The notes: generated by a model from the sequence alone, not told the origin. A stretch of DNA of 64,000 nt from Bradyrhizobium diazoefficiens (GCF_018131185.1 NZ_JAFCJE010000001.1:310001-374000); one strand, 5' to 3'; numbered from the stretch's first letter, positions 15,912-26,794 are shown. Translations and numbers: made by a program.

Positions 15912-16883
15912 TCAATGCAGCTTCGGCGCCTTCAGCAGCTTGAAGCGGTCGGTCGAGGTCACCGTGACGTCGAAGGTGACGCCTTGGTGGTGCACGGTCA
16001 GCGGCACGTCGACGCCGGCGCTGCCGAGCGACCACAACTTCTTGTAGAAGGCGGTCTGGCTCGTGACCTTGTCGCCATCGACGGCGAGGATGATGTCGTC
16101 GGTCTTGAGTTCGGCGCGCGCCGCCGGACCGTTGGTGGAGATCCCGATCACCACCACGCGGTTGTCGATCTCGGTCGAGTAGAGTCCGAGCCACGGCCGC
16201 GCCGGCTTGTTGACGCGACCGAATTTGCGCAGATCGTCCAGGATCGGCTTCAACAGGTCGATCGGCACGACCATGTTGACGTGCTCGGCCTTGCCGTCGC
16301 GTTCGCGATCGAGCTGAAGCGAGCCGATGCCGATCAACTCGCCGTGCTCGTTGAGCAGCGCGGTGCCGCCCCAGTTCGGATGCGCGGGATAGGTGAAGAC
16401 GGCTTCGTCCAGCAGATATTCCCAGTAGCCGGCGAATTCCTGCTTGGCCACGATCTGGCTGGCAACCGACCGCGTGCGGCCGCCGGCGCCGCCGACCACG
16501 ACGCGGTCGCCGATCCGGGTTGCCGCCGATGAGCCGAGCGGCAGCGGCTCGATGTCGAGCTGGCCGAGCGCCTGTACAAGCCCGAACCCGGTCTCGGAAT
16601 CGAAGCCGAGCGCATGCCCCTCCACCACGCGTCCGTCGGCCCGGTGCAACCAGACCGACTCTGCCTCAGTGATGAGATAGCCGATGGTGAGCACCAGGCC
16701 GTCGTCGATCACGACGCCGTTGCCGGCGCGTTCGGTGCCCAGCGTCTCGGCGCTGAAGGCGTCCGGCGGGACGATGGCGTGCAGGCCGACGACGGATGCG
16801 AGCGCGCGGTCGAGATCGAAACCGTAGTCGCTCGTCCGCGGCTGATTGGCCGGCGGCACTCTCCATTCGGTCAGGGCGGGCAT
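15912..16883 (-). CDS. HtrA/DegP-like protein lacking the catalytic triad, with PDZ domain
   Basis: A 323-residue protein with the trypsin-like S1C barrel (about 25-215) and a C-terminal PDZ domain (about 228-312, PWLGLYS, TNGPAARAELKTDDIILAVDG). The fold motifs align to HtrA, but the catalytic positions are changed: VLTIGYLI has Tyr69 where HtrA has His, DSETGFGLVQ has Gly99 where Asp is expected, and PNWGG has Trp171 in place of the Ser of GNSGG. No signal peptide is present, so it is probably cytoplasmic. It should be a non-proteolytic binder or scaffold. The start has AGGAG spaced 6 nt. Confidence 0.82.
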   Translation of the reverse strand: MPALTEWRVPPANQPRTSDYGFDLDRALASVVGLHAIVPPDAFSAETLGTERAGNGVVIDDGLVLTIGYLITEAESVWLHRADGRVVEGHALGFDSETGFGLVQALGQLDIEPLPLGSSAATRIGDRVVVGGAGGRTRSVASQIVAKQEFAGYWEYLLDEAVFTYPAHPNWGGTALLNEHGELIGIGSLQLDRERDGKAEHVNMVVPIDLLKPILDDLRKFGRVNKPARPWLGLYSTEIDNRVVVIGISTNGPAARAELKTDDIILAVDGDKVTSQTAFYKKLWSLGSAGVDVPLTVHHQGVTFDVTVTSTDRFKLLKAPKLH

Positions 16884-16902
16884 GGAGTTCTCCTGGCTGA
16901 GT

Positions 16903-16933
16903 GCATCGCTCCGCCATGCGAGCGGAGCGATGC
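16903..16933. promoter_or_regulatory. perfect 12-bp inverted repeat in the leader of the HtrA-like gene
   Basis: GCATCGCTCCGC (16903-16914) and GCGGAGCGATGC (16922-16933) with a 7-nt spacer. It ends about 20 bp upstream of the minus-strand start codon at 16883, just outside the ribosome site. It may be an operator or a 5' UTR stem-loop. Confidence 0.5.
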
Positions 16934-17169
16934 GCGAAGCAGGTATAATTTATGCTGGGGGAGGCCGTCTTGAAAGCCTCGTTCCCAACTATTCCGGAGC
17001 AGGGCCGTCTGAAATCTTCGCAATGCGCAGGAACTGACGTGCACAGGAGGCAGGCGGCCGCTCATTCCGGCCTCAACCGCATGGCTGATGTCCTCGCCGC
17101 TGCTAGGCGCCGTGCGATGAAGCTGCTAACCATTGCCGCTTCGTTTGACCAGGGATCACGGAACGAAGC

Positions 17170-18588
17170 ATGGATAACCGCAGCGACATCTGGCGTGGCG
17201 TCGACACAATCAAGGCGCGTTTCATCGACCTCAGCGACAAGGTCTGGGGCATGCCCGAGGTGTGCTACACCGAGGCGCGGTCCGCCGCCGAACATCTCGC
17301 CGAACTGCGTCATCAGGGTTTCCGCATTACGGAGAACGTTGCCGGCATTCCGACCGCGGTGATGGGCGAATGGGGCGAGGGCGGTCCGGTCATCGCCTTC
17401 ATGGGGGAATACGACGCGCTGCCCGGACTCAGCCAGGAAGCAGGTGTTGCCGAGCATCGTCCGGTCGAGACCGGCGGACACGGCCATGGCTGCGGTCACA
17501 ATCTGCTCGGTTCCGCCGCACTGCTCGCCGCGACCGCGATGAAGGATTGGCTCGCCGAGAACAAGGTGCCCGGTCGCGTGCGCTATTACGGCTGCCCGGC
17601 GGAAGAAGGCGGTGCGGCAAAGGCCTTCATGGTGCGCTCGGGTGCGTTCGAAGATGCCGACATCGCCATCACCTGGCATCCGCACAGCTTCTGGGAGGTC
17701 GCGGTGACGCCGTCGCTCGCCAACACGCGCGCGGATTTCATCTTCACGGGCCGAACCTCGCATGCCGCGGCCTCGCCGCATCTCGGCCGTTCCGCGCTCG
17801 ATGCGGTCGAGTTGATGAATGTCGGCGTGAACTACATGCGCGAGCATATGCCGAGCGATGCGCGCGTGCATTACGCGCTGCTCGACACCGGCGGCATTGC
17901 CCCCAACGTGGTCCAGGCCCATGCGCGGGTGCGCTATTCGATCCGCGCCCGTGATCTTCCCGGCATGAACGAGCTGGTCGGACGCGTGAGCAAGATCGCA
18001 GAGGGCGCTGCGCTGATGACCGAGACCAAGGTGGAGATGAAGATCATCTCCGCGGTCTCGAACATCCTGCCGAACGCGCCGCTGGAGCAGGCGCTGCACC
18101 GGGTCATGGAAGAGCTCGGACCGCCGCATTTCGACGATGCGGACAAGAGCTTTGCCGGCCAGATCCGCGCGACGTTGAGCGACAAGGATATCGCGTCGGT
18201 CTATTACGCGATCGGCATGGAGCCGACCGATCGGCCGCTGGCCGACTTCCTGGTGCCGCTGGATGCCAAACGCAACCCGCTGGTCGGCTCGACCGACGTC
18301 GGCGACGTCAGCTGGGTGGTGCCGACGGTGCAGGTTCACGCTCCCACGGTTGCAATCGGCACGCCCTTCCACACCTGGCAGGTGGTGGCGCAGGGCAAGA
18401 GCCCGCATGCCCACAAGGCCATGGTGCAGGCGGCCAAGGCGATGGCTGGTCTCGGCATCAAGGCGCTGACGGATCCGGAGCTGATCAAGGCAGCCAAGGC
18501 CGACCTCAAGATGCGGACGGCCAAGACGCCCTATGTCTGTCCGCTGCCGGATCACGTTGAGCCGCCGCTCGACATGTCCGTCGCGTAG
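17170..18588 (+). CDS. M20-family amidohydrolase (AbgB-like)
   Basis: A 472-residue zinc amidohydrolase/peptidase. GEYDALPGLSQ (about 79-89), GGHGHGCGHNLLG (about 97-109), CPAEEGG (about 141-147) and ITWHPH carry the metal-binding residues of the M20D/AbgB group. The dimerisation domain lies in the middle (about 195-310). The family hydrolyses N-acyl amino acids or short peptides such as p-aminobenzoyl-glutamate. It is directly upstream of a complete peptide ABC importer, suggesting import and cleavage of the same compound. A 12-bp hairpin follows its stop. Confidence 0.85.
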   Translation: MDNRSDIWRGVDTIKARFIDLSDKVWGMPEVCYTEARSAAEHLAELRHQGFRITENVAGIPTAVMGEWGEGGPVIAFMGEYDALPGLSQEAGVAEHRPVETGGHGHGCGHNLLGSAALLAATAMKDWLAENKVPGRVRYYGCPAEEGGAAKAFMVRSGAFEDADIAITWHPHSFWEVAVTPSLANTRADFIFTGRTSHAAASPHLGRSALDAVELMNVGVNYMREHMPSDARVHYALLDTGGIAPNVVQAHARVRYSIRARDLPGMNELVGRVSKIAEGAALMTETKVEMKIISAVSNILPNAPLEQALHRVMEELGPPHFDDADKSFAGQIRATLSDKDIASVYYAIGMEPTDRPLADFLVPLDAKRNPLVGSTDVGDVSWVVPTVQVHAPTVAIGTPFHTWQVVAQGKSPHAHKAMVQAAKAMAGLGIKALTDPELIKAAKADLKMRTAKTPYVCPLPDHVEPPLDMSVA

Positions 18589-18643
18589 AATTCGCCTCGA
18601 TACTTCGTCTGATCCGACGAACAAATTTTTCGCACTGCAGCGT

Positions 18644-18673
18644 GCAATCCAGCATGTTTTGATGCTGGATTGC
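18644..18673 (+). other. intercistronic hairpin between the amidohydrolase and importer genes
   Basis: GCAATCCAGCAT-GTTTTG-ATGCTGGATTGC, a perfect 12-bp stem with a 6-nt loop, lies 55 bp after the M20 stop. No T run follows, so it is more like a processing or stabilising structure than a terminator. It could set different levels for the upstream and downstream genes. Confidence 0.5.
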
Positions 18674-18849
18674 CGAACGGATGGGCTGCGGGACGCTGGT
18701 TTTGCCCAACAGACAGCCAGAAGACCGTTTGCATACACACGGTCGCAGTTGACGCGCCCCCCATTCGGTGTGCCATCTACTGCCAGCCAAATGGGCAGCC
18801 GCGTTTCCCGGCCGCCCTCATCACGATGGGAACCAGACGGGGGACAACC

Positions 18850-20640
18850 ATGCTGGATAAAGAACTGCGTTCGATGATCGGCCAGGTGAAGGACGGGCGG
18901 ATGGATCGCCGCGCCTTCATCAAGCGCATGGCCGCGGTCGGTCTTACCGCTCCCCTGGCCAACCAGCTCCTCGCGCTCGGCGGCGTTGCCATGGCGCAGA
19001 GCCCCGCGGCCTATAAGCCGACCAAGCGCGGGGGCGGCGGCCCTCTCAAGCTGCTGTGGTGGCAGGGGCCGACGCTGCTCAATCCACATTTCGCCACCGG
19101 CACCAAGGATCAGGACGGATCGCGCCTGTTCTACGAGCCGCTCGCAAGCTGGGACGCCGACGGCAATCTCAACCCGATTCTCGCCGCAGAGATTCCCTCC
19201 CTTGCAAACGGCGGTCTCGCCGCCGATGCCAAATCCGTGGTCTGGAAAATCAAGCCGGGAGTGAAGTGGCACGACGGCAAGCCGCTCACCGCCGACGACT
19301 TCGTGTTTACTTGGCAGTATGCCAGCGACCCCGCCACGGCCGCCGTCAGCATCAGCACCTATGGTGAAATTACGGTCGAGAAGGTCAACGATCTTTCGAT
19401 CCGCATCCTGTTCAAGACGCCGACGCCATTCTGGGCGAATGCCTTCGTCGGCGCGTATGGCTGCGTTCTCCCGAAGCATCTGTTCACCGACTACAAGGGT
19501 TCGAAGTCCCGCGAGGCGCCGAACAATCTGGCCCCGGTGGGCACCGGTCCCTACAAGTTCGTCGAGTTCAAGCCGGGCGATGTGGTCCGCGGCGAGCTCA
19601 ATCCCGACTATCACATGCCCAATCGTCCGCATTTCGACACGATCGAGATGAAGGGCGGCGGCGATGCCGTCTCGGCGGCGCGCGCGGTGATCCAGACCGG
19701 CGAATTCGATTTCGCCTGGAACATGCAGGTCGAAGACGACGTGCTGCTGCGTCTGGAGAAGGGCGGCAAGGGCAAGACCGTCTATGCCACGGGCGGCGAC
19801 ATCGAGTTCATCGCGATCAACTTCACCGATCCCAACACCGAGGTCGATGGCGAACGGTCCTCGATGAAGACCAAGCATCCGATTTTCTCCGATCCGAACG
19901 TGCGCAAGGCGCTGTCCCTGCTGGTCGATCGTGAGTCCGTCAAAAAGGCGATTTACGGTCGCGCCGGCCGCACGACCGCCAACTACCTCAACGGCCCCGA
20001 GAAGTTCGTCTCCAAGAACACCTCGTGGGAGTTCAACATCGAGAAGGCGTCGAAGATGCTCGACGACGCCGGATGGAAGGTCGGAGCGGACGGCATCCGA
20101 GAGAAAGACGGAAAGAAGTTCAAGCTTCTGTACCAGACCTCGACCAACGGTCCGCGCCAGAAGACCCAGGCGATCGTCAAGCAGGCCTGCCAGAAGGCCG
20201 GCATCGACGTCGAGTTGAAATCGGTCGTGGCCTCGGTGTTCTTCTCGTCGGACGTGGCCAACCCCGATACCTACCCCAAGTTCTATGCGGACATCGAGGA
20301 ATTCCAGATCCCGATGACGCAGCCGGATCCGGCCTTGCACATGCGCCGCTACATCTCCGCCAACGTTGCCACCAAGGAGAACAAGTGGCAGGGCCAGAAT
20401 TTCCCGCGCTATGTCAACAAGGACTATGATGCCGCCATTGCGGCGGCCGAGACCGAGACCGATCCGGTCAAGCGCGCGGCGCTCTACATCAAGTGCAACG
20501 ATCTGCTCTGGCAGGACACCGTGTTCATTCCGGTGATGCATCGCCTGAAGGTGGAAGCCGCGGCCAACGCGCTTCGGCCAGCGCTGAGCGGTTGGGCCAA
20601 TGAGACGGACAACATCCAGGACTGGTACCGAGACGCGTGA
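18850..20640 (+). CDS. peptide ABC transporter substrate-binding protein (SBP family 5)
   Basis: A 596-residue exported binding protein. A twin-arginine-type signal (MDRRAFIKRMAAVGLTAP, residues about 18-35) is followed by the family-5 core: WKIKPGVKWHDGKPLTADDF, APVGTGPYKFVEF and DPNVRKALSLLVDRESV. Such proteins capture di- or oligopeptides or related compounds in the periplasm. The ATG at 18850 lies behind a weak site (GGGGGACAACC). It begins the importer unit followed by two permeases and two ATPases. Confidence 0.9.
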   Translation: MLDKELRSMIGQVKDGRMDRRAFIKRMAAVGLTAPLANQLLALGGVAMAQSPAAYKPTKRGGGGPLKLLWWQGPTLLNPHFATGTKDQDGSRLFYEPLASWDADGNLNPILAAEIPSLANGGLAADAKSVVWKIKPGVKWHDGKPLTADDFVFTWQYASDPATAAVSISTYGEITVEKVNDLSIRILFKTPTPFWANAFVGAYGCVLPKHLFTDYKGSKSREAPNNLAPVGTGPYKFVEFKPGDVVRGELNPDYHMPNRPHFDTIEMKGGGDAVSAARAVIQTGEFDFAWNMQVEDDVLLRLEKGGKGKTVYATGGDIEFIAINFTDPNTEVDGERSSMKTKHPIFSDPNVRKALSLLVDRESVKKAIYGRAGRTTANYLNGPEKFVSKNTSWEFNIEKASKMLDDAGWKVGADGIREKDGKKFKLLYQTSTNGPRQKTQAIVKQACQKAGIDVELKSVVASVFFSSDVANPDTYPKFYADIEEFQIPMTQPDPALHMRRYISANVATKENKWQGQNFPRYVNKDYDAAIAAAETETDPVKRAALYIKCNDLLWQDTVFIPVMHRLKVEAAANALRPALSGWANETDNIQDWYRDA

Positions 20641-20669
20641 GGGACGGCCGCTAGGAGGATCCTTCCCTG

Positions 20670-21629
20670 ATGAGTCAGTATGTCCTGCGTCGCCTGCTGA
20701 TCGCGATTCCGAGCCTGCTCGGCATCTCGGCAGTGCTGTTCTTCGTGCTGGCGCTGGCTCCCGGCGACCCGTTCTCCGAACTGGCGACCAATCCGAACGT
20801 GCCGCCCGAAGTGCAGGCCGCGCTTCGGGCCAAATTCGGCCTGGATGATCCGATCTACCTCCGCTACCTGCATTGGCTCAACGCCATGCTGCACGGCGAC
20901 TGGGGTTTTTCGTTCGTCAGCCGGATGAACGTCGATACGCTCATCCTCCAACGCCTTCCGACGACACTCTATGTGATCGGCTCGGCACAGATTCTGGCGC
21001 TGCTGGTCGCAATTCCCGTCGGTGTCTATGCGGCGACCAAGCCTTATTCGGTGTTCGACCAGGTCGCCAACACGCTCGCCTTCGTCGGCTTTTCGCTGCC
21101 GACCTTCTTCACCGGCATCCTGTTCATCCTGATCTTCTCGGTCACACTGGACTGGCTGCCCTTCGTCTATACCACCGACATCAAGGGCACCGGCATCCGC
21201 TGGGTGCTGGAGATGATCCGGCAGGCGATCATGCCGGTGGCGGTGCTCGGCCTGTTTCAGGCGGCGTCGATGACGCGTTTCGTGCGCTCGGCGATGCTCG
21301 ATGTGATCAGGCTCGATTACGTCACCACGGCGCGCGCCAAGGGCCTCGGCCAGGCCAAGGTCATCGTCAAGCACGTGATGCGCAACGCCATGATCCCGGT
21401 CGTGACGCTGATCGCGCTGCAAATGCCCGCCGTGTTCGGCGGCGCCATCGTCACCGAGCAGATCTTCCGCATCCCCGGTATCGGCTCGCTGCTGATCTCT
21501 TCGATCCTGTCCAACGACACGCCGGTGGTGATGGCCGTGACCTTCGTCTTCGCGTGCCTCGTCGTGCTGTTCAATCTCATCGCGGACGTCCTGTATGGCT
21601 GGCTTGACCCTCGCATCTCCCTCCGCTGA
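20670..21629 (+). CDS. peptide ABC transporter permease, DppB type
   Basis: A 319-residue permease starting MSQYVLRRLLIAIPSLLGIS, with six helices. The EAA loop (TTARAKGLGQAKVIVKHVMRNA, about 214-235) contacts the ATPase. AGGAGGATCC precedes the ATG. It overlaps the next permease gene by 35 bp, so translation is coupled. Confidence 0.92.
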   Translation: MSQYVLRRLLIAIPSLLGISAVLFFVLALAPGDPFSELATNPNVPPEVQAALRAKFGLDDPIYLRYLHWLNAMLHGDWGFSFVSRMNVDTLILQRLPTTLYVIGSAQILALLVAIPVGVYAATKPYSVFDQVANTLAFVGFSLPTFFTGILFILIFSVTLDWLPFVYTTDIKGTGIRWVLEMIRQAIMPVAVLGLFQAASMTRFVRSAMLDVIRLDYVTTARAKGLGQAKVIVKHVMRNAMIPVVTLIALQMPAVFGGAIVTEQIFRIPGIGSLLISSILSNDTPVVMAVTFVFACLVVLFNLIADVLYGWLDPRISLR

Positions 21630-22511
21630 GCGGCGGGTCTATTCGCCCTGGCGCGAGACATGGCGGCGCTTTAGCCGCCACAAGCTCGCCGTGGTCAGCG
21701 CCTTCCTGCTCCTCATCCTGGTGCTCGCCGTCGTTCTCGGGCCCTTCGTCTGGCGCATCAAGATCAACGAGATCGACATCGTTGCGGGCCTGCAAGGGCC
21801 CTCGCTCGCCCATCCCTTCGGCACCGACGATCTCGGCCAGGACATTCTGGCGCGCATGATCTATGGCGGCCGCATCTCGCTCGCGGTCGGCCTCGCCGCG
21901 ATGCTGGTCTCCGTCTTCATCGGCACGCTGATCGGCGCGCTCGCCGGCATGTCGCGCGGAGCGCTCGGGCACGGTTTGATGTGGCTGACCGACCTGTTCC
22001 TGTCACTGCCGCAACTGCCGCTGCTCCTCCTGCTCATCTATCTCTTCCGCGAGGGGCTGAAATCGGTGTTCGGTCCCGAAGGCGGCATCTTCATCCTGAT
22101 CGTGCTCGTCATCGGAGGCCTGCGCTGGATGCCGGTGGCGCGGCTCGTGCGCGCGCAGTTCCTGTCGATCCGCGAAAAGGAGTTCGTCGAGGCGGCCCGC
22201 GCGCTCGGCGCCAGCCCGGCGCGGCAGGTGGTACGGCATATTCTGCCCAACGCGCTCGGCCCGGTGATCATCGCCGGCACCATCGACGTTGCCGCGGCGA
22301 TCATCGCGGAATCGACGCTGTCCTTCCTCGGCCTCGGTTTCCCGCCTGATACGCCGACCTGGGGCCGCCTGCTGTATGACGCCAAGGACTTCCTCGACAT
22401 CGGCCCGCATTGGGCATTGTTTCCGGGCGGCGCGATCTTCATCGCGGTGGTCGCGATCAACTTCATCGGCGACGGCCTGCGTGATGCGCTTGATGCGCGA
22501 CGGGTGATCTG

Positions 22512-22512
<1 letters not shown>
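21595..22512 (+). CDS. peptide ABC transporter permease, DppC type
   Basis: A 305-residue permease with the DppC-type N-terminus (a soluble stretch, then [18 protein letters not shown]). [16 protein letters not shown] is the family signature, and the EAA loop is [21 protein letters not shown]. The ATG at 21595 lies inside the end of the preceding permease. Its stop overlaps the next start (TGATG). Confidence 0.92.
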
Positions 22513-23503
<991 letters not shown>

Positions 23504-23507
<4 letters not shown>

Positions 23508-24472
23508 GCGAGCCCTTGCTCCGCGTCAGCGGCCTGAAGAAACATTTCCCGGTGCTCGGCGGCCTCTTGTCGCGCCAGGTCGGCACCGTCTATGCGGTCG
23601 ACGGCGTGTCGTTCTCGGTCAACCGCGGCGAGACGCTCGGTCTCGTCGGCGAATCCGGTTGTGGCAAGTCGACCACGGGACGCTGCGTGCTGCGCCTGAT
23701 CGAGCCGACCGACGGCGAGGTCACCTTCGACGGCCAGGACGTGCGAAAGCTCGGCGGCAACGACCTGCGCGCGATGCGGCGGAACATGCAGCTGGTGTTC
23801 CAGGATCCGTTCGCCTCGCTCAATCCGCGCATGACGGTCGGCGCGATTCTCGGCGAGGCCTTCACCATCCACAATCTCGCCTCCTCCGTGAAAGAGCGCG
23901 AGGAGCGCGTCGCCGGTCTCCTGGTCAAGGTCGGGCTCAAGGCCGAGCACATGCGGCGTTACCCGCATGAATTCTCCGGCGGCCAGCGCCAGCGCATCGT
24001 GATTGCGCGCGCGCTCGCGGTCGAGCCGAAGCTGATCGTCTGCGACGAGCCGGTCTCCGCGCTCGACGTGTCGATCCAGGCGCAGGTCATCAATCTCCTG
24101 GAAGACCTCCAGGCCGAGCTGAACCTGACCTATCTGTTCGTCGCGCACGACCTCTCGGTGGTCGAGCACATCTCCGACCGCGTCGCGGTGATGTATCTCG
24201 GCCGCATCGTCGAGCTCGCCAAGGCCAGCGACCTCTACCGCAATCCGCAGCATCCCTATACCAGGGCGCTGTTGTCGGCGGTGCCGGTGCCCGATCCAAA
24301 ACTGAAGCGCGAGCGCATCCGCCTCAAGGGCGATGTGCCGAGCCCGATGAAGCCGCCGTCGGGCTGTCACTTCCACACCCGCTGTCCGATCGCCCAGCCG
24401 CGCTGCGCGGAAAGCGCGCCGCCGCTGAAGGAGGGCGCGGGCGGGCACTTCGTGGCGTGCCATCTGGCATGA
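23504..24472 (+). CDS. peptide ABC transporter ATP-binding protein, DppF type
   Basis: A 322-residue ATPase with Walker [10 protein letters not shown]-loop [12 protein letters not shown], signature FSGGQRQR, Walker [13 protein letters not shown] and the C-terminal [12 protein letters not shown] stretch. It is the last gene of the importer unit and completes a heterodimeric ATPase pair. The stop is only 18 bp from the stop of the convergent diguanylate cyclase gene. Confidence 0.93.
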
Positions 24473-24490
24473 GGACCGTCACCGATCTCG

Positions 24491-26395
24491 TCACGCGGTC
24501 TTCGCGGGCCACGGTATGACCTGCCCCGACATCACCAGCCGGTCACGGCCGCCGTCCTTGGCGGCGTAGAGCGCGCGGTCGGCGGCGGCGACCAGCGTGC
24601 TGCAGTCCATCGCGGTCTCGGACGGAACAGCCGATGCGCCGCCGAGGCTCGCAGTCACCAGCCGGGACGGCGGATTTTGCCCATGCAGCATGGCAAGCTC
24701 TTTCAGGGCCTGGCGAATTCCCTCGCCGACCTCGGCGCAGCCGTCAGGGCCTGTGTTCGGCAACAAGACGGCGAATTCCTCGCCGCCATAACGCGCGGCG
24801 AGGTCGGCCGGCCGCCTGGCCTGCGCCGATAGAATCCGGCCGAGCGCGCGCAGGCAGGCGTCGCCCGCCAGATGCCCGTAATGGTCGTTGAACTTCTTGA
24901 AATGATCGACATCGATCAGCAACAGCGAAAGCTGCGTGCCGTCGCGCCGGGCCCGCGCCCATTCGTCGGCAAGGCGTTCGTCGAATGCGCGCCGGTTGGC
25001 GAGGCCCGTGAGGCCGTCGGTCGTTGCCAGCGAGGCGAGCTTGTCCTGAAGGTCCTTCTGCTCGGTTATGTCGCGCACGACCGCGACGACGCCGTCGATC
25101 GCGCCGCTGTCCGACGCCAGCGTCACGTGCAGCGCCGCCTCGGCCCAGATTTCGCCCTTGTCGCGATGACGCTGGCGATAGACGAACCGCGCCTCCTCGG
25201 CTTCGCCGTTCTTCAGCGCGGCGATGGCCTGCTCGACCCGCTCCATGTCGTCCGCGTGAATGCCGGCGAGGGCCGACGTGCCAAGCAGCTCTTCGGCCGA
25301 CCAGCCGGTGATGCGTGCGCAGGAAGGCGAGACGTAGAGCAGCCGGTTATCCAGACCGATGCGGGTCACCATGTCGCTGGATTGCTCGGCCAGCAGGCGG
25401 AAATTGGCTTCCTGGGCGACGAGGGCCTGTGCCGTGCGTTGCCGCTGCAGCAACTGACGGACAAGATAGTAGCCGATTACGGCGATCAGCAGCACCAGTC
25501 CGAGGACGAAGGTCATGCGCGCGGTTGCCGCGCGGCGCCAGGGGGCCAGCACGTCGTCCTGCGACTTGCTCGCCAGCACCATCAGGGGATAGCGGCTGCT
25601 GCGCTGGTAATAGCTCAGCCGCTGCACGCCATCGAGCGGCGACTTGAAATAGTAGACCGCCGCGTCGGGGCGGCTTTCCCAGCCATTGAACAAGGGCGCA
25701 TTGGACAGGTCGCGTCCGACGAAGGCGCCGCTCTCGTCGCGGCTGCGCGCCAGCATGATGCCACGGTTGTTGAGCAACGATGCCGAGCCGTTCGGGCCGA
25801 TGTCGAACCGCTCGTAGAACTTGACGAAATAGCTGACGTCGATCGTGAGCAGAGCAACGCCGGCGAAGCCGCCGTCGGGATCGTTGATCCGGCGGGACGC
25901 GGTGATGATCCATTGGCCTCCGGAGCGGCTCTTGACAGGAGGTCCGATCAGCGTGCCCGGGTCAGGCGAGTTGCGATGGCGCTGGAAATATGCGCGGTCG
26001 CTGTTGTTGAGCCTGGAGAAGTCAAGGCGCTCGGTCGTGGCAAGCCATGCGCCGCTGGCGTCATAGATGAAAATGCCGCGGATGCGGTCCGATGATTTGC
26101 GCGTCGGCAGATAGGCCTGGAGCTTTGCGATCGTCTCCGGCCCGGTTCCATCGATTTCGAGCCGATGGACCAGCCCGACCAGGAGCGTGTCGACGAGCTC
26201 GAACGTGTCGTCCGCGTGCTGGATCAGCGAGTGAGCGACGTTGGCGACGTCGACCTCGGCGCTCCTGAGATCGACCTTGCGCGCCTCCCACTCGCGCCAC
26301 GCGCTCAAGCCCAGGATCGCCACGCAAATCAGCACGACGAACCCTGCCGCCCAGAGCGGAAGGCGCGTCTTGCCGAGTTCGCGGCTCGTGACCAT
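24491..26395 (-). CDS. membrane diguanylate cyclase (Cache-PAS-GGDEF)
   Basis: A 634-residue signalling protein: TM helix 12-33, an extracytoplasmic dCache-type sensor (about 40-285), TM helix 291-313, a PAS domain with PAC tail (about 328-445, ending AVVRDITEQKD), then GGDEF (about 455-625). The active site is GGEEF (537-541), and an inhibitory RxxD (528-531) lies five residues before, so product feedback is expected. It should make cyclic di-GMP. The start at 26395 has GGAG 9 nt upstream; an in-frame start at 26452 would add 19 residues. Confidence 0.9.
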   Translation of the reverse strand: MVTSRELGKTRLPLWAAGFVVLICVAILGLSAWREWEARKVDLRSAEVDVANVAHSLIQHADDTFELVDTLLVGLVHRLEIDGTGPETIAKLQAYLPTRKSSDRIRGIFIYDASGAWLATTERLDFSRLNNSDRAYFQRHRNSPDPGTLIGPPVKSRSGGQWIITASRRINDPDGGFAGVALLTIDVSYFVKFYERFDIGPNGSASLLNNRGIMLARSRDESGAFVGRDLSNAPLFNGWESRPDAAVYYFKSPLDGVQRLSYYQRSSRYPLMVLASKSQDDVLAPWRRAATARMTFVLGLVLLIAVIGYYLVRQLLQRQRTAQALVAQEANFRLLAEQSSDMVTRIGLDNRLLYVSPSCARITGWSAEELLGTSALAGIHADDMERVEQAIAALKNGEAEEARFVYRQRHRDKGEIWAEAALHVTLASDSGAIDGVVAVVRDITEQKDLQDKLASLATTDGLTGLANRRAFDERLADEWARARRDGTQLSLLLIDVDHFKKFNDHYGHLAGDACLRALGRILSAQARRPADLAARYGGEEFAVLLPNTGPDGCAEVGEGIRQALKELAMLHGQNPPSRLVTASLGGASAVPSETAMDCSTLVAAADRALYAAKDGGRDRLVMSGQVIPWPAKTA

Positions 26396-26572
26396 GAGGC
26401 TTGCTCCAAATTGGTGCAAACCTCTCACCTTCACCTTAACGGCCTGTTGCAATATTTGCGATGATTGCCCTGGTCCGTACTGGACCGGAGACGGTCGTGG
26501 ATGTCACGATCCGCTCGCCGGGCGGATGTCACACCGCGCCGCGCGCGACGGTTCCGCCCGGCGTCCACCGCG

Positions 26573-26794
26573 TCATCCCTCCAGCGTGAATCCGACGCGC
26601 AGCGTCACCTGGTAATGACCGACGGTGCCGTTCTCGATGTGGCCGCGCGTCTGCACGACCTCGAACCATTTCATCTCGCGAACGGTCTTGGCGGCGCGGC
26701 TGATCGCATTCTTGATCGCGTCCTCGATCGAGGTTTCCGACGATCCGACGAGATCCAGGATCTTGTAGACATGATCACTCTCGGTTGCGGGCAT
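26573..26794 (-). CDS. dodecin family flavin-binding protein
   Basis: A 73-residue protein with the full dodecin pattern: [19 protein letters not shown], then [18 protein letters not shown], with the flavin-stacking Trp43, and the closing [15 protein letters not shown]. Dodecins form hollow dodecamers that sequester flavins or CoA-type ligands. The ATG at 26794 is preceded by AGGAAA. It is monocistronic. Confidence 0.92.
   Translation of the reverse strand: MPATESDHVYKILDLVGSSETSIEDAIKNAISRAAKTVREMKWFEVVQTRGHIENGTVGHYQVTLRVGFTLEG

Noticed and set aside
14874..16532. 552-codon open frame on the plus strand
   Set aside because: Antisense to the esterase and HtrA-like genes; composition is typical of a shadow frame.
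17062..20541. 1159-codon open frame on the minus strand
   Set aside because: It is antisense to the M20 and substrate-binding protein genes, which have clear families. Its translation is His/Arg/Gly-rich without motifs, the usual GC-rich shadow frame.
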